From: Labilibaculum manganireducens
Lineage (GTDB): Bacteria; Bacteroidota; Bacteroidia; Bacteroidales; Marinifilaceae
Length of the DNA: 64,000 nucleotides
Direction: 5' to 3'
NCBI RefSeq assembly: GCF_002843385.1
Contig: NZ_MVDE01000015.1
Location: forward strand, 58,787 to 122,786
Of this stretch, positions 8,432 through 17,865 are shown piece after piece (the first letter of the stretch is position 1; the number at the start of each line of letters is the position of its first letter). A program made the translations under genes and the position numbers. The notes under the pieces were generated by a model. The model was not told where the DNA came from and ran no database searches. It worked only from the letters and a program-made list of their open reading frames with translations.

Positions 8432-9394
8432 CTATTTTTCATTCTCATACACTGTCACAATATCGTATCCCTTTTCAAGTAAAAGACCTTTTGTTGTGGA
8501 ATAATTTCTGGTAAAACCCAATAAATAGCCTCCACCGCCGGATCCACATAATTTCAGCCAAAATTTTTGCGAGTTTAATCCTTCAGCCCATAAATCAAGG
8601 AAATTCTCTGGAATCATCGACTTAAAATTAGTCAATTGAAATTTTGACAATTGACCCAACTCTGTAAAAAAAGAATCTGCATTTCCATTCACCAATTGCT
8701 GAATACACTGATCATTCATTGGAATTAACTCCTGCTCCATTAAAGCAAGAAACTCTTTGTTCTCGCAATTCTTCAAAAATGAACGAACCAATGGTTCTGT
8801 ATTTCCCGATTTCTGAGAATTAATTAAAAAGATCGCACTGTCTTCACCAAATTTTTTCCCCGGCAAACTTACCTGTTCAATTTCATTCTGATTGTAAATT
8901 AACAAAGGAACTTTCAGATAAGAATTCAAAGGATCCAAACCAGAACTTTTACCATGAAAACCTGATTCCAACTGAGCCAAAATATTCTTCAATTGAATAA
9001 TTTCACCATTTTTTAACTTCTTACTGTTCCCAATCGGATTGATTCCATATTTCTTATAAACAGAAGCACACAGTGCTCCTGAACTTCCCAAGCCGTAGCT
9101 CTCCGGAATACTCGATTCGAAATACAAACCTTTATTAATATCATTTTCAAAGGTTCTCAAATCAAGTAAAGAATCATATTTATCCGAATTATCAATCAGA
9201 TAATTTAAAAATTTGAACAATTCCCTATTGGATCGTTTGGCAAAATTCCGATCGGTATATTTATCATCACCAATAAAATTTAGCTCTCCATTAAAATGGG
9301 TATAAGGAATACTTAACCCCATCGAGTTTAGTAAAACACTGTACTCACCAAAGAGTAATATTTTCGCGTAAAATAAGTCAGGATGTATTCTCAC
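8432..9394 (-). CDS. mvk: Mevalonate kinase (GHMP kinase)
   Basis: 320 residues, a cytosolic GHMP-superfamily kinase that phosphorylates mevalonate. Visible motifs are the N-terminal substrate strand 'AKILLFGEYSVL', the ATP-binding loop PESYGLGSSGAL (near residues 93-104), a GLDPLNSYL segment carrying the catalytic Asp, and the C-terminal glycine motif KLCGSGGGGYLLGF. It is the last gene of the isoprenoid operon, six bases behind mvaD. The cluster contains two GHMP kinases, and one of them must act on phosphomevalonate; this one fits the mevalonate kinase pattern better. Confidence 0.82.
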   Translation of the reverse strand: MRIHPDLFYAKILLFGEYSVLLNSMGLSIPYTHFNGELNFIGDDKYTDRNFAKRSNRELFKFLNYLIDNSDKYDSLLDLRTFENDINKGLYFESSIPESYGLGSSGALCASVYKKYGINPIGNSKKLKNGEIIQLKNILAQLESGFHGKSSGLDPLNSYLKVPLLIYNQNEIEQVSLPGKKFGEDSAIFLINSQKSGNTEPLVRSFLKNCENKEFLALMEQELIPMNDQCIQQLVNGNADSFFTELGQLSKFQLTNFKSMIPENFLDLWAEGLNSQKFWLKLCGSGGGGYLLGFTRNYSTTKGLLLEKGYDIVTVYENEK

Positions 9395-9400
9395 AGCTCT

Positions 9401-10453
9401 CTACATTTTTATTTTTTGTGGTCCTTCCCCCTTTTCATCAACAATATACTTTCCATTTTCAAGAAACTGAGATAATTCAGAATCGATAAAAGGAACTACT
9501 CTTTCCTTTTCTGATTTAGGATACAGCAGATGTATATTTGGTCCTGCATCCAAAGTAAACCCAACAGGAACATTACTACTTAAACGATAGGATCTTATTC
9601 TCTCAATTAATTCCAGAGTATTTGGTTTCAACAAAGTAAACGAAGGAGTCGAATTCATCATTAATCCGTGTAAACTCAATGCCTCATTTTCCATGATTTC
9701 AATAAACTCTTCCAAATCGCCGGATCTCAGTACACCTAACATTCTTTCAAAATGTTTATTTGCCTGAGTAAAACGGGCTGATGCATAGGGGTGATTTTCC
9801 ATTAACTGATGCCCGGCAGAACTGGAAACTTCTTTCTTTTTGGAACTCACCAAAAGAATAGCATCCTGAAAATCCTGAAAAACCGGATGTGTGTATTTCG
9901 AAAAAGGAACAGCATATTCATCGGAAGATTTAGAAAACGAATTGCTTTCCCCCCAAGCTGCGAAACCTCCATAAACCGATCGTGAAGCACTTCCGGATCC
10001 TAATCGGGCAATAAAACCAGCTTTTCGGTAAAACTCATCCTCAGCCATTTCTACTCCTGAAATTTCCTCTTGCATACTGCACAAACAAAGAGCAAGAGAA
10101 CTCATAGCCGAAGCAGAGCTTGCAATTCCTGTTGAATGTGGAAATGTATTTTCTGAGGAAACGGATAATTGATAATCGGTAAGGAATTTAAAATGATCTG
10201 ATAAGTTTTCGATGAATTTTGTTATTCGCTGCTCAAATGAAACTTGTCTTTTACCCTCAAACAAAAAACTCAATTGATCCCCATTACCTTTTGGTTCATA
10301 AGAAAGTACAGTTCGGGTAAGCGAGTTTTTTAAACTCATACTTATAGAAGGATTACAAGGCAATTGATTTCCTTTCTTTCCCCAATATTTAATTAATGCA
10401 ATATTTGAAGGGCTTTCCCAGCCAATCGATCCTGAATTCTTATAATCTGCCAT
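9401..10453 (-). CDS. mvaD: Diphosphomevalonate decarboxylase
   Basis: 350 residues. It converts mevalonate diphosphate to isopentenyl diphosphate, using ATP and releasing CO2. The N-terminal signature 'SPSNIALIKYWGKKG' (residues 15-29) with 'LPCNPSISMSLKN', the phosphate loop 'STGIASSASAMSSLAL' and the 'ARLGSGSASRSVYGGFAAW' block are diagnostic. A catalytic Asp is expected in FTLDAGPNIHLLYP near residues 298-311. The gene sits 14 bases behind the GYDIA kinase and six before mvk, in one transcription unit. Normal length, no defects. Confidence 0.93.
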   Translation of the reverse strand: MADYKNSGSIGWESPSNIALIKYWGKKGNQLPCNPSISMSLKNSLTRTVLSYEPKGNGDQLSFLFEGKRQVSFEQRITKFIENLSDHFKFLTDYQLSVSSENTFPHSTGIASSASAMSSLALCLCSMQEEISGVEMAEDEFYRKAGFIARLGSGSASRSVYGGFAAWGESNSFSKSSDEYAVPFSKYTHPVFQDFQDAILLVSSKKKEVSSSAGHQLMENHPYASARFTQANKHFERMLGVLRSGDLEEFIEIMENEALSLHGLMMNSTPSFTLLKPNTLELIERIRSYRLSSNVPVGFTLDAGPNIHLLYPKSEKERVVPFIDSELSQFLENGKYIVDEKGEGPQKIKM

Positions 10454-10467
10454 CGCGTAGCCGTAAA

Positions 10468-11394
10468 TTAATTTGTTCCCAGTATCATTTCTTTCCAGGA
10501 AAAGATACTTGTAAATCCCGCTCTGTAAAAATAGGATTGTATTTCTTTCTTAGTCAAATCACTTCTTACCATAACAAAATCTCCTCCCCAGGCTCCAAGT
10601 GATTTAACAGAACCCTTGAAATCAGGAAATAATTTTTCTTTCACACATTCCTGCCCTAATAATTCAGACACCAAAAACTCGTGCATTTTAATCACATGAT
10701 CGAATTCCTTTGAGTTTTTAGAAGAAAGAATATCCTTGCTGAATTGAGTGATTCTATCCAATTCTTCCTCAGTACACTTACGTTCATTAAGAAAACTATT
10801 AACAGAATCAGCACTCTTTTGCTTTTTACCCAAAAAAACAAAGTGCAGCTGAGTCACAAATCTTTCCGGAAAATCCACAGGATATATTAACGGATGAGCA
10901 CCATCCCTTCGAAACAAAATTGGCTTACAATAATTTGCGCATGCAATATCAAAACCAGATCCGTTTGAAACCAAGGAATGCAAATTGTATGGATTCACAT
11001 CGGCCCATTGAGCAACATTATTTATTAAGGTTGAACTGCTGCCCAAACCCCAGTTTCGATCAAAATCGAATTCTGTTCGTATTTTAAAATTGCAGCTATT
11101 CAAAAAAGAAGGATTTAAACTTTTGGCTCTATTCAAAAGAAAGCACACAAAATCTTTTTCTGTTTCTCCTTCAACGGTTTGATTTGTAATGTCCTGATTT
11201 GAGATTGAAAATTGGAGCCATAATTTCCCTTTTTCGTAGGCCAGCCATTCCAAATCCGATTCCTCAGATTCAAAAACTTCCAGAACCTGCCCATATTTCA
11301 AGGGAATTGCAAGAGCCAAAGCTCCGTGCAGTACAAGATATTCGCCTGTAAGCAAAAATTTAGCGTTCGAATAATATTTATATAGAGGCTTCAA
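10468..11394 (-). CDS. GYDIA-family GHMP kinase, probable phosphomevalonate kinase role
   Basis: 308 residues of the GHMP kinase superfamily. The N-terminal strand 'AKFLLTGEYLVLHGALALAIPL', the ATP loop RNWGLGSSSTLI and the Asp motif GSGFDIACA (the variant of the G-Y-D-I-A signature that names this Bacteroidota family) are visible. It lies between HMG-CoA reductase (three bases upstream) and diphosphomevalonate decarboxylase. The pathway needs a phosphomevalonate kinase that is not otherwise present, so that role is inferred from context. The distribution of work between this enzyme and the kinase at 8432 cannot be settled from sequence. Confidence 0.8.
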   Translation of the reverse strand: MKPLYKYYSNAKFLLTGEYLVLHGALALAIPLKYGQVLEVFESEESDLEWLAYEKGKLWLQFSISNQDITNQTVEGETEKDFVCFLLNRAKSLNPSFLNSCNFKIRTEFDFDRNWGLGSSSTLINNVAQWADVNPYNLHSLVSNGSGFDIACANYCKPILFRRDGAHPLIYPVDFPERFVTQLHFVFLGKKQKSADSVNSFLNERKCTEEELDRITQFSKDILSSKNSKEFDHVIKMHEFLVSELLGQECVKEKLFPDFKGSVKSLGAWGGDFVMVRSDLTKKEIQSYFYRAGFTSIFSWKEMILGTN

Positions 11395-11397
11395 ATT

Positions 11398-12738
11398 CTA
11401 TTGCAGCTTAGTTCTTAGTGATTTAATAAATGCTTCCACTTCACTATAAGAAACAGTCTTGTGAGCAAAATATTCCAAGGCCTGTTTCTTTTCTTCATAA
11501 TCTGCTTTTAAAGCATTTAGCAAATTCGATAAATGCATTTTCATATGTCCTTGCTGAATTCCCGTTGTGACTAAAGATCGCAAAGCACCAAAATTATTAG
11601 CCAATCCGGCGGCAGCAGTAATCATCATTAATTCCTTCGCCGATGGTTTCCCCAGCAATTCCAAACCAAATTTTGCCAAAGGATGCAAGCTTGTTAAGCC
11701 GCCAACAGTTCCTAACGACAAAGGCATGGTTAACTGATACCGGAATCGGTTATGAGATACGCTGGCCTGCGTCAGACTTTTATATTTCCCTGTTTTTGAT
11801 GCGTAAACGTGTCCGTTTGCCTCGATAGCCCGAAAATCGTTACCTGTAGCTAAAGCAACAGCATCAATTCCATTAAAAATTCCTTTATTATGCGTCGTTG
11901 CGCGATATACATCCAATTCTGCTATTCTAGAAGCTTTCTGAAATTTATGCGCAAATTCTTTTCCACTAAGCCCCGGATGAATTTCATCCAACTCATCAAG
12001 ACTGCATTCCACAGAACACTCAACAAGACAATCCGGTGTATAATTGGAAAGAATAGACATGATTACTTCACATTCCCGTTCTACATCCGAAAGCCCTTCG
12101 TAATGTTTAAAGAATCGTTTCATTTGATGAGCCATTTTCTCCAAACAGGAATTAATAAAATTAGCTCCCATCGAATCTGCAGTATCAAAAGTCACATGCA
12201 GTTGATAATAATTTTCCATTTCACCAGAAAGATTCACCAGCTGAATACTTTGAATTCCACCACCTCTTTGGCGCATGTTTCCGGTTAATTCTTTGGTTGC
12301 CCGATACAAATCAAATTTTAATTCAGGCAATAAGTCATTCAGTTTGTTCGAATCACCCTTCCAAATAAAATGAACCTGTCCCGATTTCACAACAGAAACG
12401 ACACGAGCAGTAAATCCGCCATGACTTGCCCAAAATTTAGCCGACCTCGATGCTGCAGCAATCACAGAACTTTCCTCAATCACCATCGGAATGTGATACA
12501 ATTGATTATTGATCAGGAAATTGGGCGCAACGCCAAAAGGAAGATAAAAATTAGAAAGAGTGTTCTCACTAATCTCATCCAGCAAATCCTGTTGTTCCTT
12601 ATTTTGGAGGCGAAAACTATCCAGCTGCGATTTAATTCGCTCTGCACTGCCAGTTAACTCGCCCATTTTCTCCATCTTCTCTTCACGAGATAGTTTGGAA
12701 AATCCTGAAATGATTGCTTTCCGCTTCATATCTTTCAT
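11398..12738 (-). CDS. mvaA: Hydroxymethylglutaryl-CoA reductase, class II
   Basis: 446 residues, the length of class II (Pseudomonas mevalonii-type) reductases. It makes mevalonate from HMG-CoA with NAD(P)H. Recognised features are 'GFSKLSREEK' at the N-terminus, the substrate segment 'VIEESSVIAAASRSAKFW' with the catalytic Glu, 'NKGIFNGIDAVALATGNDFRAIEA' with the Asp/Asn cluster, and 'SLGTVGGLTSLHPLAKF' containing the DKK-loop region of the family. The start may be either of two in-frame ATGs (12738 or 12729). It heads the tightly spaced part of the mevalonate operon. In this context it is anabolic despite the 'degradative' name of the class. Confidence 0.93.
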   Translation of the reverse strand: MKDMKRKAIISGFSKLSREEKMEKMGELTGSAERIKSQLDSFRLQNKEQQDLLDEISENTLSNFYLPFGVAPNFLINNQLYHIPMVIEESSVIAAASRSAKFWASHGGFTARVVSVVKSGQVHFIWKGDSNKLNDLLPELKFDLYRATKELTGNMRQRGGGIQSIQLVNLSGEMENYYQLHVTFDTADSMGANFINSCLEKMAHQMKRFFKHYEGLSDVERECEVIMSILSNYTPDCLVECSVECSLDELDEIHPGLSGKEFAHKFQKASRIAELDVYRATTHNKGIFNGIDAVALATGNDFRAIEANGHVYASKTGKYKSLTQASVSHNRFRYQLTMPLSLGTVGGLTSLHPLAKFGLELLGKPSAKELMMITAAAGLANNFGALRSLVTTGIQQGHMKMHLSNLLNALKADYEEKKQALEYFAHKTVSYSEVEAFIKSLRTKLQ

Positions 12739-12854
12739 CTTAATTCTTTCGCTGATTTTGAATCAACCAACAAAATAATAAAATACTTTGAAGTCCTAAA
12801 TTACATTTTTTAAGTAGTTGTCCCAAAAAACAGAAGGTTTTTTAGGTAAAACTA

Positions 12855-13850
12855 TTATTTTCGAACACGTAAGAAACTCTTTGAAAGTTGTAATCCTTTC
12901 CTTTGTGATTCTAAATATGCTCTTAACTCTTCGTATGATTCTTTTGCATACTTCAAAAGTGAAGATGCCTGACCATAAATTGCAGGAAGTGTAGATTTCT
13001 CTATTAAATAGTAGCCATCCAGAAAATTTTGAATCCCTCCTGAAATAATGATTTCCTTACACTTTACCTGATCATCACTGGCAACAATTTCATTCACCCA
13101 ATCCGTCATTTGATTAGCCGAATGCCCAATTTGAGCGAGAGGCTCGAACAATTTAATTTGAGAATCAGAATGACGCAACAACTCTATTTTCGCAAAATTG
13201 GTTCCTCCGAATGCAGCAAATTCAATTGCCTGAAGTGGGAGATGCAATAAAGCCCGTAAACTTTCAGGTCCCATTCCCTGGCCAACTTCTTTTACAATAA
13301 TTGGAAAATCAACCTCATCCAGCAAGTATTCAAGACTGTCTATCGGCGATTGATTGATTCGATCGCCTTCTGGCTGCAACCATTCCTGCATTGGGTTGAT
13401 GTGAATAATCAATCCATCAGCACGCAAACGACCAACCAATCTTATGATCTTACTGATTTTTTTCTTCTGAATTAATTCTTCGAGCTGACAGATTCCTAAA
13501 TTTGCGTACAAAGGCAAATCATCACCAATGATTGAACGCACATCAAAATCGGAAAAATATTCATCGCTATCCAAAAGAGACCGACATGAACCCAGCCCCA
13601 TTCCCATACCAAATTCCGCACAGGCGCGCGCCAAATTTCGATTGATCTTTCCTGCCAATTCTGTTCCGCCTGTCATGCTGGAAACCCATATTGGAGTTTG
13701 CATATCCTTCCCCAAGAAAGTAAACGTTGTATCATCAGCCTTAGGATGAGAACTAAGCATAGGCTCGTAATAAAAACGTTCATCAATCAAAGCGTCCTTC
13801 ATTTGAGAACGAAAAGCCAATTCAATGTGATCTTTTTTTCTGTCTGTCAT
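12855..13850 (-). CDS. fni: Isopentenyl-diphosphate delta-isomerase, type 2 (FMN)
   Basis: 331 residues. It interconverts isopentenyl and dimethylallyl diphosphate with reduced FMN and Mg2+. The diagnostic start 'RKKDHIELAFRSQM' and 'PIWVSSMTGGTE' (flavin-binding) are present, as are the FMN-site blocks 'MGLGSCRSLLDS', 'HINPMQEWLQPEGD' (conserved N-x-x-Q-E-x-x-x-x-x-G-D with the metal-binding Glu) and 'IIVKEVGQGM'. It is transcribed nine bases behind the acyl-CoA dehydrogenase and 116 bases before HMG-CoA reductase. Confidence 0.93.
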   Translation of the reverse strand: MTDRKKDHIELAFRSQMKDALIDERFYYEPMLSSHPKADDTTFTFLGKDMQTPIWVSSMTGGTELAGKINRNLARACAEFGMGMGLGSCRSLLDSDEYFSDFDVRSIIGDDLPLYANLGICQLEELIQKKKISKIIRLVGRLRADGLIIHINPMQEWLQPEGDRINQSPIDSLEYLLDEVDFPIIVKEVGQGMGPESLRALLHLPLQAIEFAAFGGTNFAKIELLRHSDSQIKLFEPLAQIGHSANQMTDWVNEIVASDDQVKCKEIIISGGIQNFLDGYYLIEKSTLPAIYGQASSLLKYAKESYEELRAYLESQRKGLQLSKSFLRVRK

Positions 13851-13859
13851 AATTACAAA

Positions 13860-15005
13860 TTAACAACCAATATGTCTTGAAATCACCAATCTAAGAATTT
13901 CTGATGTTCCTTCGCCTATTTGCAGTATTCGCTGATCGCGGTAAAAACGCTCCACTTCCGAATTCTTAATTAATCCGTGCGCACCATGAATCTGAACGGC
14001 TTCATTTGCAACTTCCTGTGCCACTTCAGAGCAAAACAATTTCGCCATGGCTGCTTCTTTCCCAAACGAATGACCGTTATCCTTCAACCAGCATGCATGA
14101 TACAATAGATGTCTGGCCGCTTCAATTTTCATAGCCATATCGGCTAATTTAAATCCAATGGCTTGAAATTTCGAAATCGGTTTGCCAAACTGCTCCCTTT
14201 TTTTCGAATAAGATAAAGCCAACTCATAAGCTCCCTGAGCCAAGCCCAGTCCCATTGCGGCAATCGTTAGCCGACCGGAATCCAGTGTTTGTAACATTAT
14301 TTTGGCTCCATCCCCTAAATTTCCCAACAAATTTTCTTTCGGAACTTTGCAATTACCGAAAGTCAACTGAGCTGTATCCGAAGCCCGCCACATCATTTTC
14401 CCTTTTACAGGCTCAGCATGAAACCCTTTTGCACTTTGCTCTACTAATATAGCAGATAATTCTTTTTTTCCATTATTATTAGCTGTTACAACCTGCAAAG
14501 TTACTCCTAAGGACAAATCGGAAGATGCGTTTGAAATGAATCTCTTGCTTCCATTTATCACCCAATTCTCATCTTTCAAAATTCCTATTGACTCCGTTCC
14601 CCGGGAATCAGAACCCGCATTGTCTTCTGTCAATCCAAAAGCCCAAATATTTTCACCACTTGTCAATTTTGGAAGATATTTCTGTTTTTGCTCCTCAGTT
14701 CCAAAATAATAAATGGGACCAATTCCCAAAGAATTATGAGCCGCCAAAGTAGATGCCTGAGAAGCATCCACCTTGGCAAGTTCTTCAACAGCTATCAATA
14801 ATGAAAGATAATCTTTCCCTTGTCCACCATACTCTTTAGGCAAATATATACCGAATAAGCCCAGCTCACCCATTCTTTTAGTAAGTTGGAGACTAAATTT
14901 TTCTTTTTCATCCAATTCGAAAGCCACAGGTTTTACCTCTTTTTGGGCAAATGCCTTTACTTTTTCGCGAATTATTTTGTGCTCTGATGTCAGGTATGGG
15001 TTCAT
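13860..15005 (-). CDS. Acyl-CoA dehydrogenase
   Basis: About 381 residues from the ATG at 15005 (MNPYLTSEHKIIREKVKAF); an upstream ATG adds 12 residues that are not family-like. It is a flavoprotein that introduces the alpha-beta double bond into acyl-CoA and passes electrons to ETF. Motifs: FAD-binding 'FGLTEDNAGSDSRGTES', the central beta domain, 'SKKREQFGKPISKFQAIGFKLADM', and the C-terminal 'QIHGAHGLIKNSEVERFYRDQRILQIGEGTSEI', in which the catalytic Glu is expected (in short-chain enzymes it lies in the EG(T)SEI region). It shares an operon with the isoprenoid genes, possibly through branched-chain (leucine) breakdown feeding HMG-CoA; that link is inference. Confidence 0.9.
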   Translation of the reverse strand: MNPYLTSEHKIIREKVKAFAQKEVKPVAFELDEKEKFSLQLTKRMGELGLFGIYLPKEYGGQGKDYLSLLIAVEELAKVDASQASTLAAHNSLGIGPIYYFGTEEQKQKYLPKLTSGENIWAFGLTEDNAGSDSRGTESIGILKDENWVINGSKRFISNASSDLSLGVTLQVVTANNNGKKELSAILVEQSAKGFHAEPVKGKMMWRASDTAQLTFGNCKVPKENLLGNLGDGAKIMLQTLDSGRLTIAAMGLGLAQGAYELALSYSKKREQFGKPISKFQAIGFKLADMAMKIEAARHLLYHACWLKDNGHSFGKEAAMAKLFCSEVAQEVANEAVQIHGAHGLIKNSEVERFYRDQRILQIGEGTSEILRLVISRHIGC

Positions 15006-15288
15006 GCTTATGTGCTTTACAATGTATTTTAAGACCTTCAACTCTTTAATAAGAGCGCAAACCTAATTAAAAAGTTCATTTTATTAAAATTATTTAGAAC
15101 CATTTTCAATAACAACAAAACCAACTACCTGTATTCCTCTTCTGAAAAAACCTCAAACCTCCTGTTATAAAGCATCTTACCGATTTAACAAAACAATTCA
15201 GGTGTGAAATTGACAAACTTGGCACATTTGACACTTGTTATTAACATATTCTCAATGTAAATTTACTTTCATCTTAAAAAGTTATAAA

Positions 15289-15729
15289 ATGGAATTAGAA
15301 CTTTGGCATATTTGGTTATTACTGGCAGTAGGTCTTTTTGTAATTGAGATCTTTATATCAAACTTTATTTCTGTATGTTATGGAATAGCCTCCTTAATGA
15401 CAGGAATAGTTGCCTATTTGGGATTTCTTATCCCAGAACAATTGCTTGTACTTATTACATGCTCTGCAATCTGTTTACTCCTTCTTAAACCATACATTAC
15501 AAAACACTCCATAAGTAAAAGATACCAACCCAATAACGACCACAAAAATTTGATTGGTAAAGAAGCTATTGTTATGGAAGAAATTAACGACCGAAAAAAA
15601 ACAGGGAGAGTAGTTCTTTCCGGATCGACATGGAAAGCCAAATCCCAATTCGGAGAAATAATTGCCAAAGATTCATTTGTTAAAGTTTTAAATATAGACT
15701 ACTCTGTTATAATTGTAAAAACGATCTAG
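15289..15729 (+). CDS. NfeD-like membrane protein
   Basis: 146 residues from the ATG at 15289 (MELELWHIWLLLAVGL). Two to three N-terminal membrane helices (about residues 7-25, 28-47 and 50-65) are followed by a short linker and a C-terminal beta-barrel OB-like domain (about residues 85-146, with GKEAIVMEEIND, GRVVLSGSTWKAKS and a 'VKVLNID' strand). This is the short NfeD/YbbK layout; such proteins usually partner a flotillin-like SPFH protein. No SPFH gene is adjacent here. A terminator follows at 15755. Confidence 0.8.
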   Translation: MELELWHIWLLLAVGLFVIEIFISNFISVCYGIASLMTGIVAYLGFLIPEQLLVLITCSAICLLLLKPYITKHSISKRYQPNNDHKNLIGKEAIVMEEINDRKKTGRVVLSGSTWKAKSQFGEIIAKDSFVKVLNIDYSVIIVKTI

Positions 15730-15754
15730 CAATCATAAAACACCCTAAAACCAG

Positions 15755-15788
15755 GAAAGGTTGGATGCTCTCATCCAGCCTTTCTTTT
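15755..15788 (+). terminator. Hairpin terminator behind the NfeD-like gene
   Basis: Stem GAAAGGTTGGATG paired with CATCCAGCCTTTC (one mismatch) and a short loop, followed by TTTT. Confidence 0.8.
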
Positions 15789-15856
15789 ATTTTGCTTAGT
15801 TCACAATAATGATTAATTTATTCTGCTCAAAATAACTCATAATCAGCCAATACTTT

Positions 15857-16978
15857 ATGGAAAAAGGATTTCTATTTAAAGATGTATATAACAATCAATT
15901 AGTCGGCAATATGGCTTCCAATATTGTCAAATCCTGGGGGGAATTCAACACCTCTTCATTCGTCAATGCCATCATATCTAAGCTTAAACCTCTTAGCTTA
16001 TCTGAGCGTTCTCAACTAATTTGTACCGAATTATTCAATCATCTTCCTGCATCATACCCAAAAGCTCTGGCAATTTTAATAAACTCAATTGCCGAAGAAA
16101 ATAATACAACTGACAAAAAAGAAATTGAAGGCTTCTACTATATGCCTATTGCTTCTTATGTGTCTCAATTTGGATTGCAAAAGGAAGATTTTCATCTTTC
16201 GATGAAAGCCTTAAAGGAAATAACAAAAATATTCACTTCAGAATTTGCCATACGCCCATTCATTAGGAAATATCCCGAAGAAACATTAGAATACCTTCAT
16301 CTTTGGACAACAGATGAAAACGCGCATGTCCGCAGATTAGTTTCGGAAGGAAGCCGGCCTAAATTGCCTTGGGCATCACCTCTCAAAGAATTCCAGAAAG
16401 ATCCATCACCGGTACTGAAATTATTAGAAAAATTAAAAGAAGATGAAGAACTCTATGTGCGTAGATCCGTTGCCAATAATTTGAATGACATTGCAAAAGA
16501 TCATCCTGATTTAGTTATTAAAACCCTAAACCGCTGGAACAGAACTAACAACAAAGGCACGCAATGGATTATTGGTCACGCCTCCCGAACTTTGCTTAAA
16601 CAAGGCCATCCAAAAGCATTGGAGCTTTTAGGATTTCCGCAGAATGTGCAAATTGCAGTAAATAATCTAAGTGTCAACACCCCAACATGTCAATTAGGCA
16701 ATGAAATTGAATTCTCTTTCGAGATACAATCCTCATCTGCCAACAAGCAAAATTTGATGATTGATTTTATAGTTCATTACATGAAAGCAAATGGCAGGAC
16801 AGCTCCAAAAGTTTTTAAGCTTTCAAAAAAATCAATCCCTGCCAATGGAAGTATTTGTTTCAAGAAAAAAATCTCTTTTAAACCAATTACTACAAGAAAA
16901 TACTATTTGGGACAACATGAAATTGAGATTCAGATTAATGGAAGAAGGTATGGAAAGGTAAGTTTTGTTGTTGAATGA
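15857..16978 (+). CDS. AlkC-like HEAT-repeat DNA glycosylase
   Basis: 373 residues. The first 250 or so form alpha-helical HEAT-like repeats with the conserved block 'LHLWTTDENAHVRRLVSEGSRPKLPWA' and 'LYVRRSVANNLNDIAKDHPDLV', characteristic of the AlkC/AlkD DNA alkylation repair family, which excises positively charged alkylated bases without base flipping. The last 100 or so residues (from 'VNNLSVNTPTCQLGNEIEFSFEIQS') look like an Ig-like beta domain, as known in part of the AlkC family. Soluble, no signal peptide. It lies alone between the NfeD-like gene and a convergent rhodanese gene. Confidence 0.85.
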   Translation: MEKGFLFKDVYNNQLVGNMASNIVKSWGEFNTSSFVNAIISKLKPLSLSERSQLICTELFNHLPASYPKALAILINSIAEENNTTDKKEIEGFYYMPIASYVSQFGLQKEDFHLSMKALKEITKIFTSEFAIRPFIRKYPEETLEYLHLWTTDENAHVRRLVSEGSRPKLPWASPLKEFQKDPSPVLKLLEKLKEDEELYVRRSVANNLNDIAKDHPDLVIKTLNRWNRTNNKGTQWIIGHASRTLLKQGHPKALELLGFPQNVQIAVNNLSVNTPTCQLGNEIEFSFEIQSSSANKQNLMIDFIVHYMKANGRTAPKVFKLSKKSIPANGSICFKKKISFKPITTRKYYLGQHEIEIQINGRRYGKVSFVVE

Positions 16979-16986
16979 GGATTATT

Positions 16987-17340
16987 CTACCGATATCTCT
17001 GAATCTTTGGATCCACCTCAACCGACCAACGATCAATACCTCCTTTTAAATTAAATACACGGGAAAACCCATTTTTTCGCAAATAATTTATCACCTGCTT
17101 ACTGCGCACGCCCATGTGACAAAATACAACCAAATCCTTATTCTTAGGCAAATCTTCCAGCCTATTAGGAATTTGTCCCATAGGAACGTGCATTGCATCT
17201 TTCAAATGACAAATTTGTATCTCTGTATGCTCACGCACATCAAGCATCAGAAGATCCTGCCTTTTCTCCATTTCCTGTGCCAATTCCAGAGGTGTATATT
17301 CCAGCTTATCCGATGAATCATTAGTAAAAAAAACTCTCAT
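16987..17340 (-). CDS. Single-domain rhodanese-like protein
   Basis: 117 residues, one rhodanese domain. The active-site loop is CHMGVRS with Cys74, the position that carries a persulfide in sulfurtransferases; the upstream 'MLDVREHTEIQ' block is the usual CH2-type motif. Cytosolic (no signal peptide). It is a close paralogue of the gene at 34456 (same Cys position, similar 'YTxLEL..EMEKR' start); the two lie on either side of the export operon. The biological substrate is unknown. Confidence 0.88.
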   Translation of the reverse strand: MRVFFTNDSSDKLEYTPLELAQEMEKRQDLLMLDVREHTEIQICHLKDAMHVPMGQIPNRLEDLPKNKDLVVFCHMGVRSKQVINYLRKNGFSRVFNLKGGIDRWSVEVDPKIQRYR

Positions 17341-17391
17341 TGTTGTTCTTATTGTTTATTATTAGTCTTAATAAAGATAAGTATAATAAAC

Positions 17392-17434
17392 AAAAAGAAG
17401 GAAATCTATTAATAAGATCTCCTTCTTTTATTTT
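17392..17434. terminator. Hairpin terminator between the AhpD-like and rhodanese genes
   Basis: Stem GAAGGAAATCT / AGATCTCCTTC (one mismatch) with flanking A and T runs. Read on the minus strand it ends the transcript of the AhpD-like gene at 17473. Confidence 0.7.
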
Positions 17435-17472
17435 CACAATCAATAATTAATTACTCCAAATTAATTATTGCA

Positions 17473-17865
17473 TTAATGCTGTAAATGCAAATCGCGGACA
17501 TGATCACAAGCATGATCAATTTCCTTTTTAAAATCATTAAAATCCAACTGCATTCCATTAACATAAGCACTCCAACCTGCTGATGCTTTTGCAAAATGAA
17601 TGGCTTCCTCAATTTCCTGATCTGTTGCTCCATTTAATCTGGCCATTTCAGTATGGAAATATGCACAATAACGACATTTTGTAACTGCTGCAATTGACAA
17701 ACCTATTAACTCACGATTCTTAACGCCAATTGCACCTTCTTCCAGTTGAAGTCTTTTAAATAACTCCCATTCCAATTCCAGTGTTGAATCAGGAATTGAT
17801 TTGAACATTGTTGGCACTAAACCGAACATTTGCTCAATTTCGTCATAAATCCTTCTCCTCTTCAT
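17473..17865 (-). CDS. Carboxymuconolactone decarboxylase / AhpD-like protein
   Basis: 130 residues, all alpha-helical. The block TKCRYCAYFH places Cys64, Cys67 and His71 in the CxxC-x3-H arrangement of AhpD-like peroxidase proteins, so a thiol-redox activity is likely. The rest (GVKNRELIGLSIAAVTKC) is the usual helix preceding the active site. A strong Shine-Dalgarno sequence, AGGAGG, lies a few bases upstream of the ATG (17871-17876 on the plus strand, as CCTCCT), which is rare in this window. Substrate unknown. Confidence 0.85.
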   Translation of the reverse strand: MKRRRIYDEIEQMFGLVPTMFKSIPDSTLELEWELFKRLQLEEGAIGVKNRELIGLSIAAVTKCRYCAYFHTEMARLNGATDQEIEEAIHFAKASAGWSAYVNGMQLDFNDFKKEIDHACDHVRDLHLQH

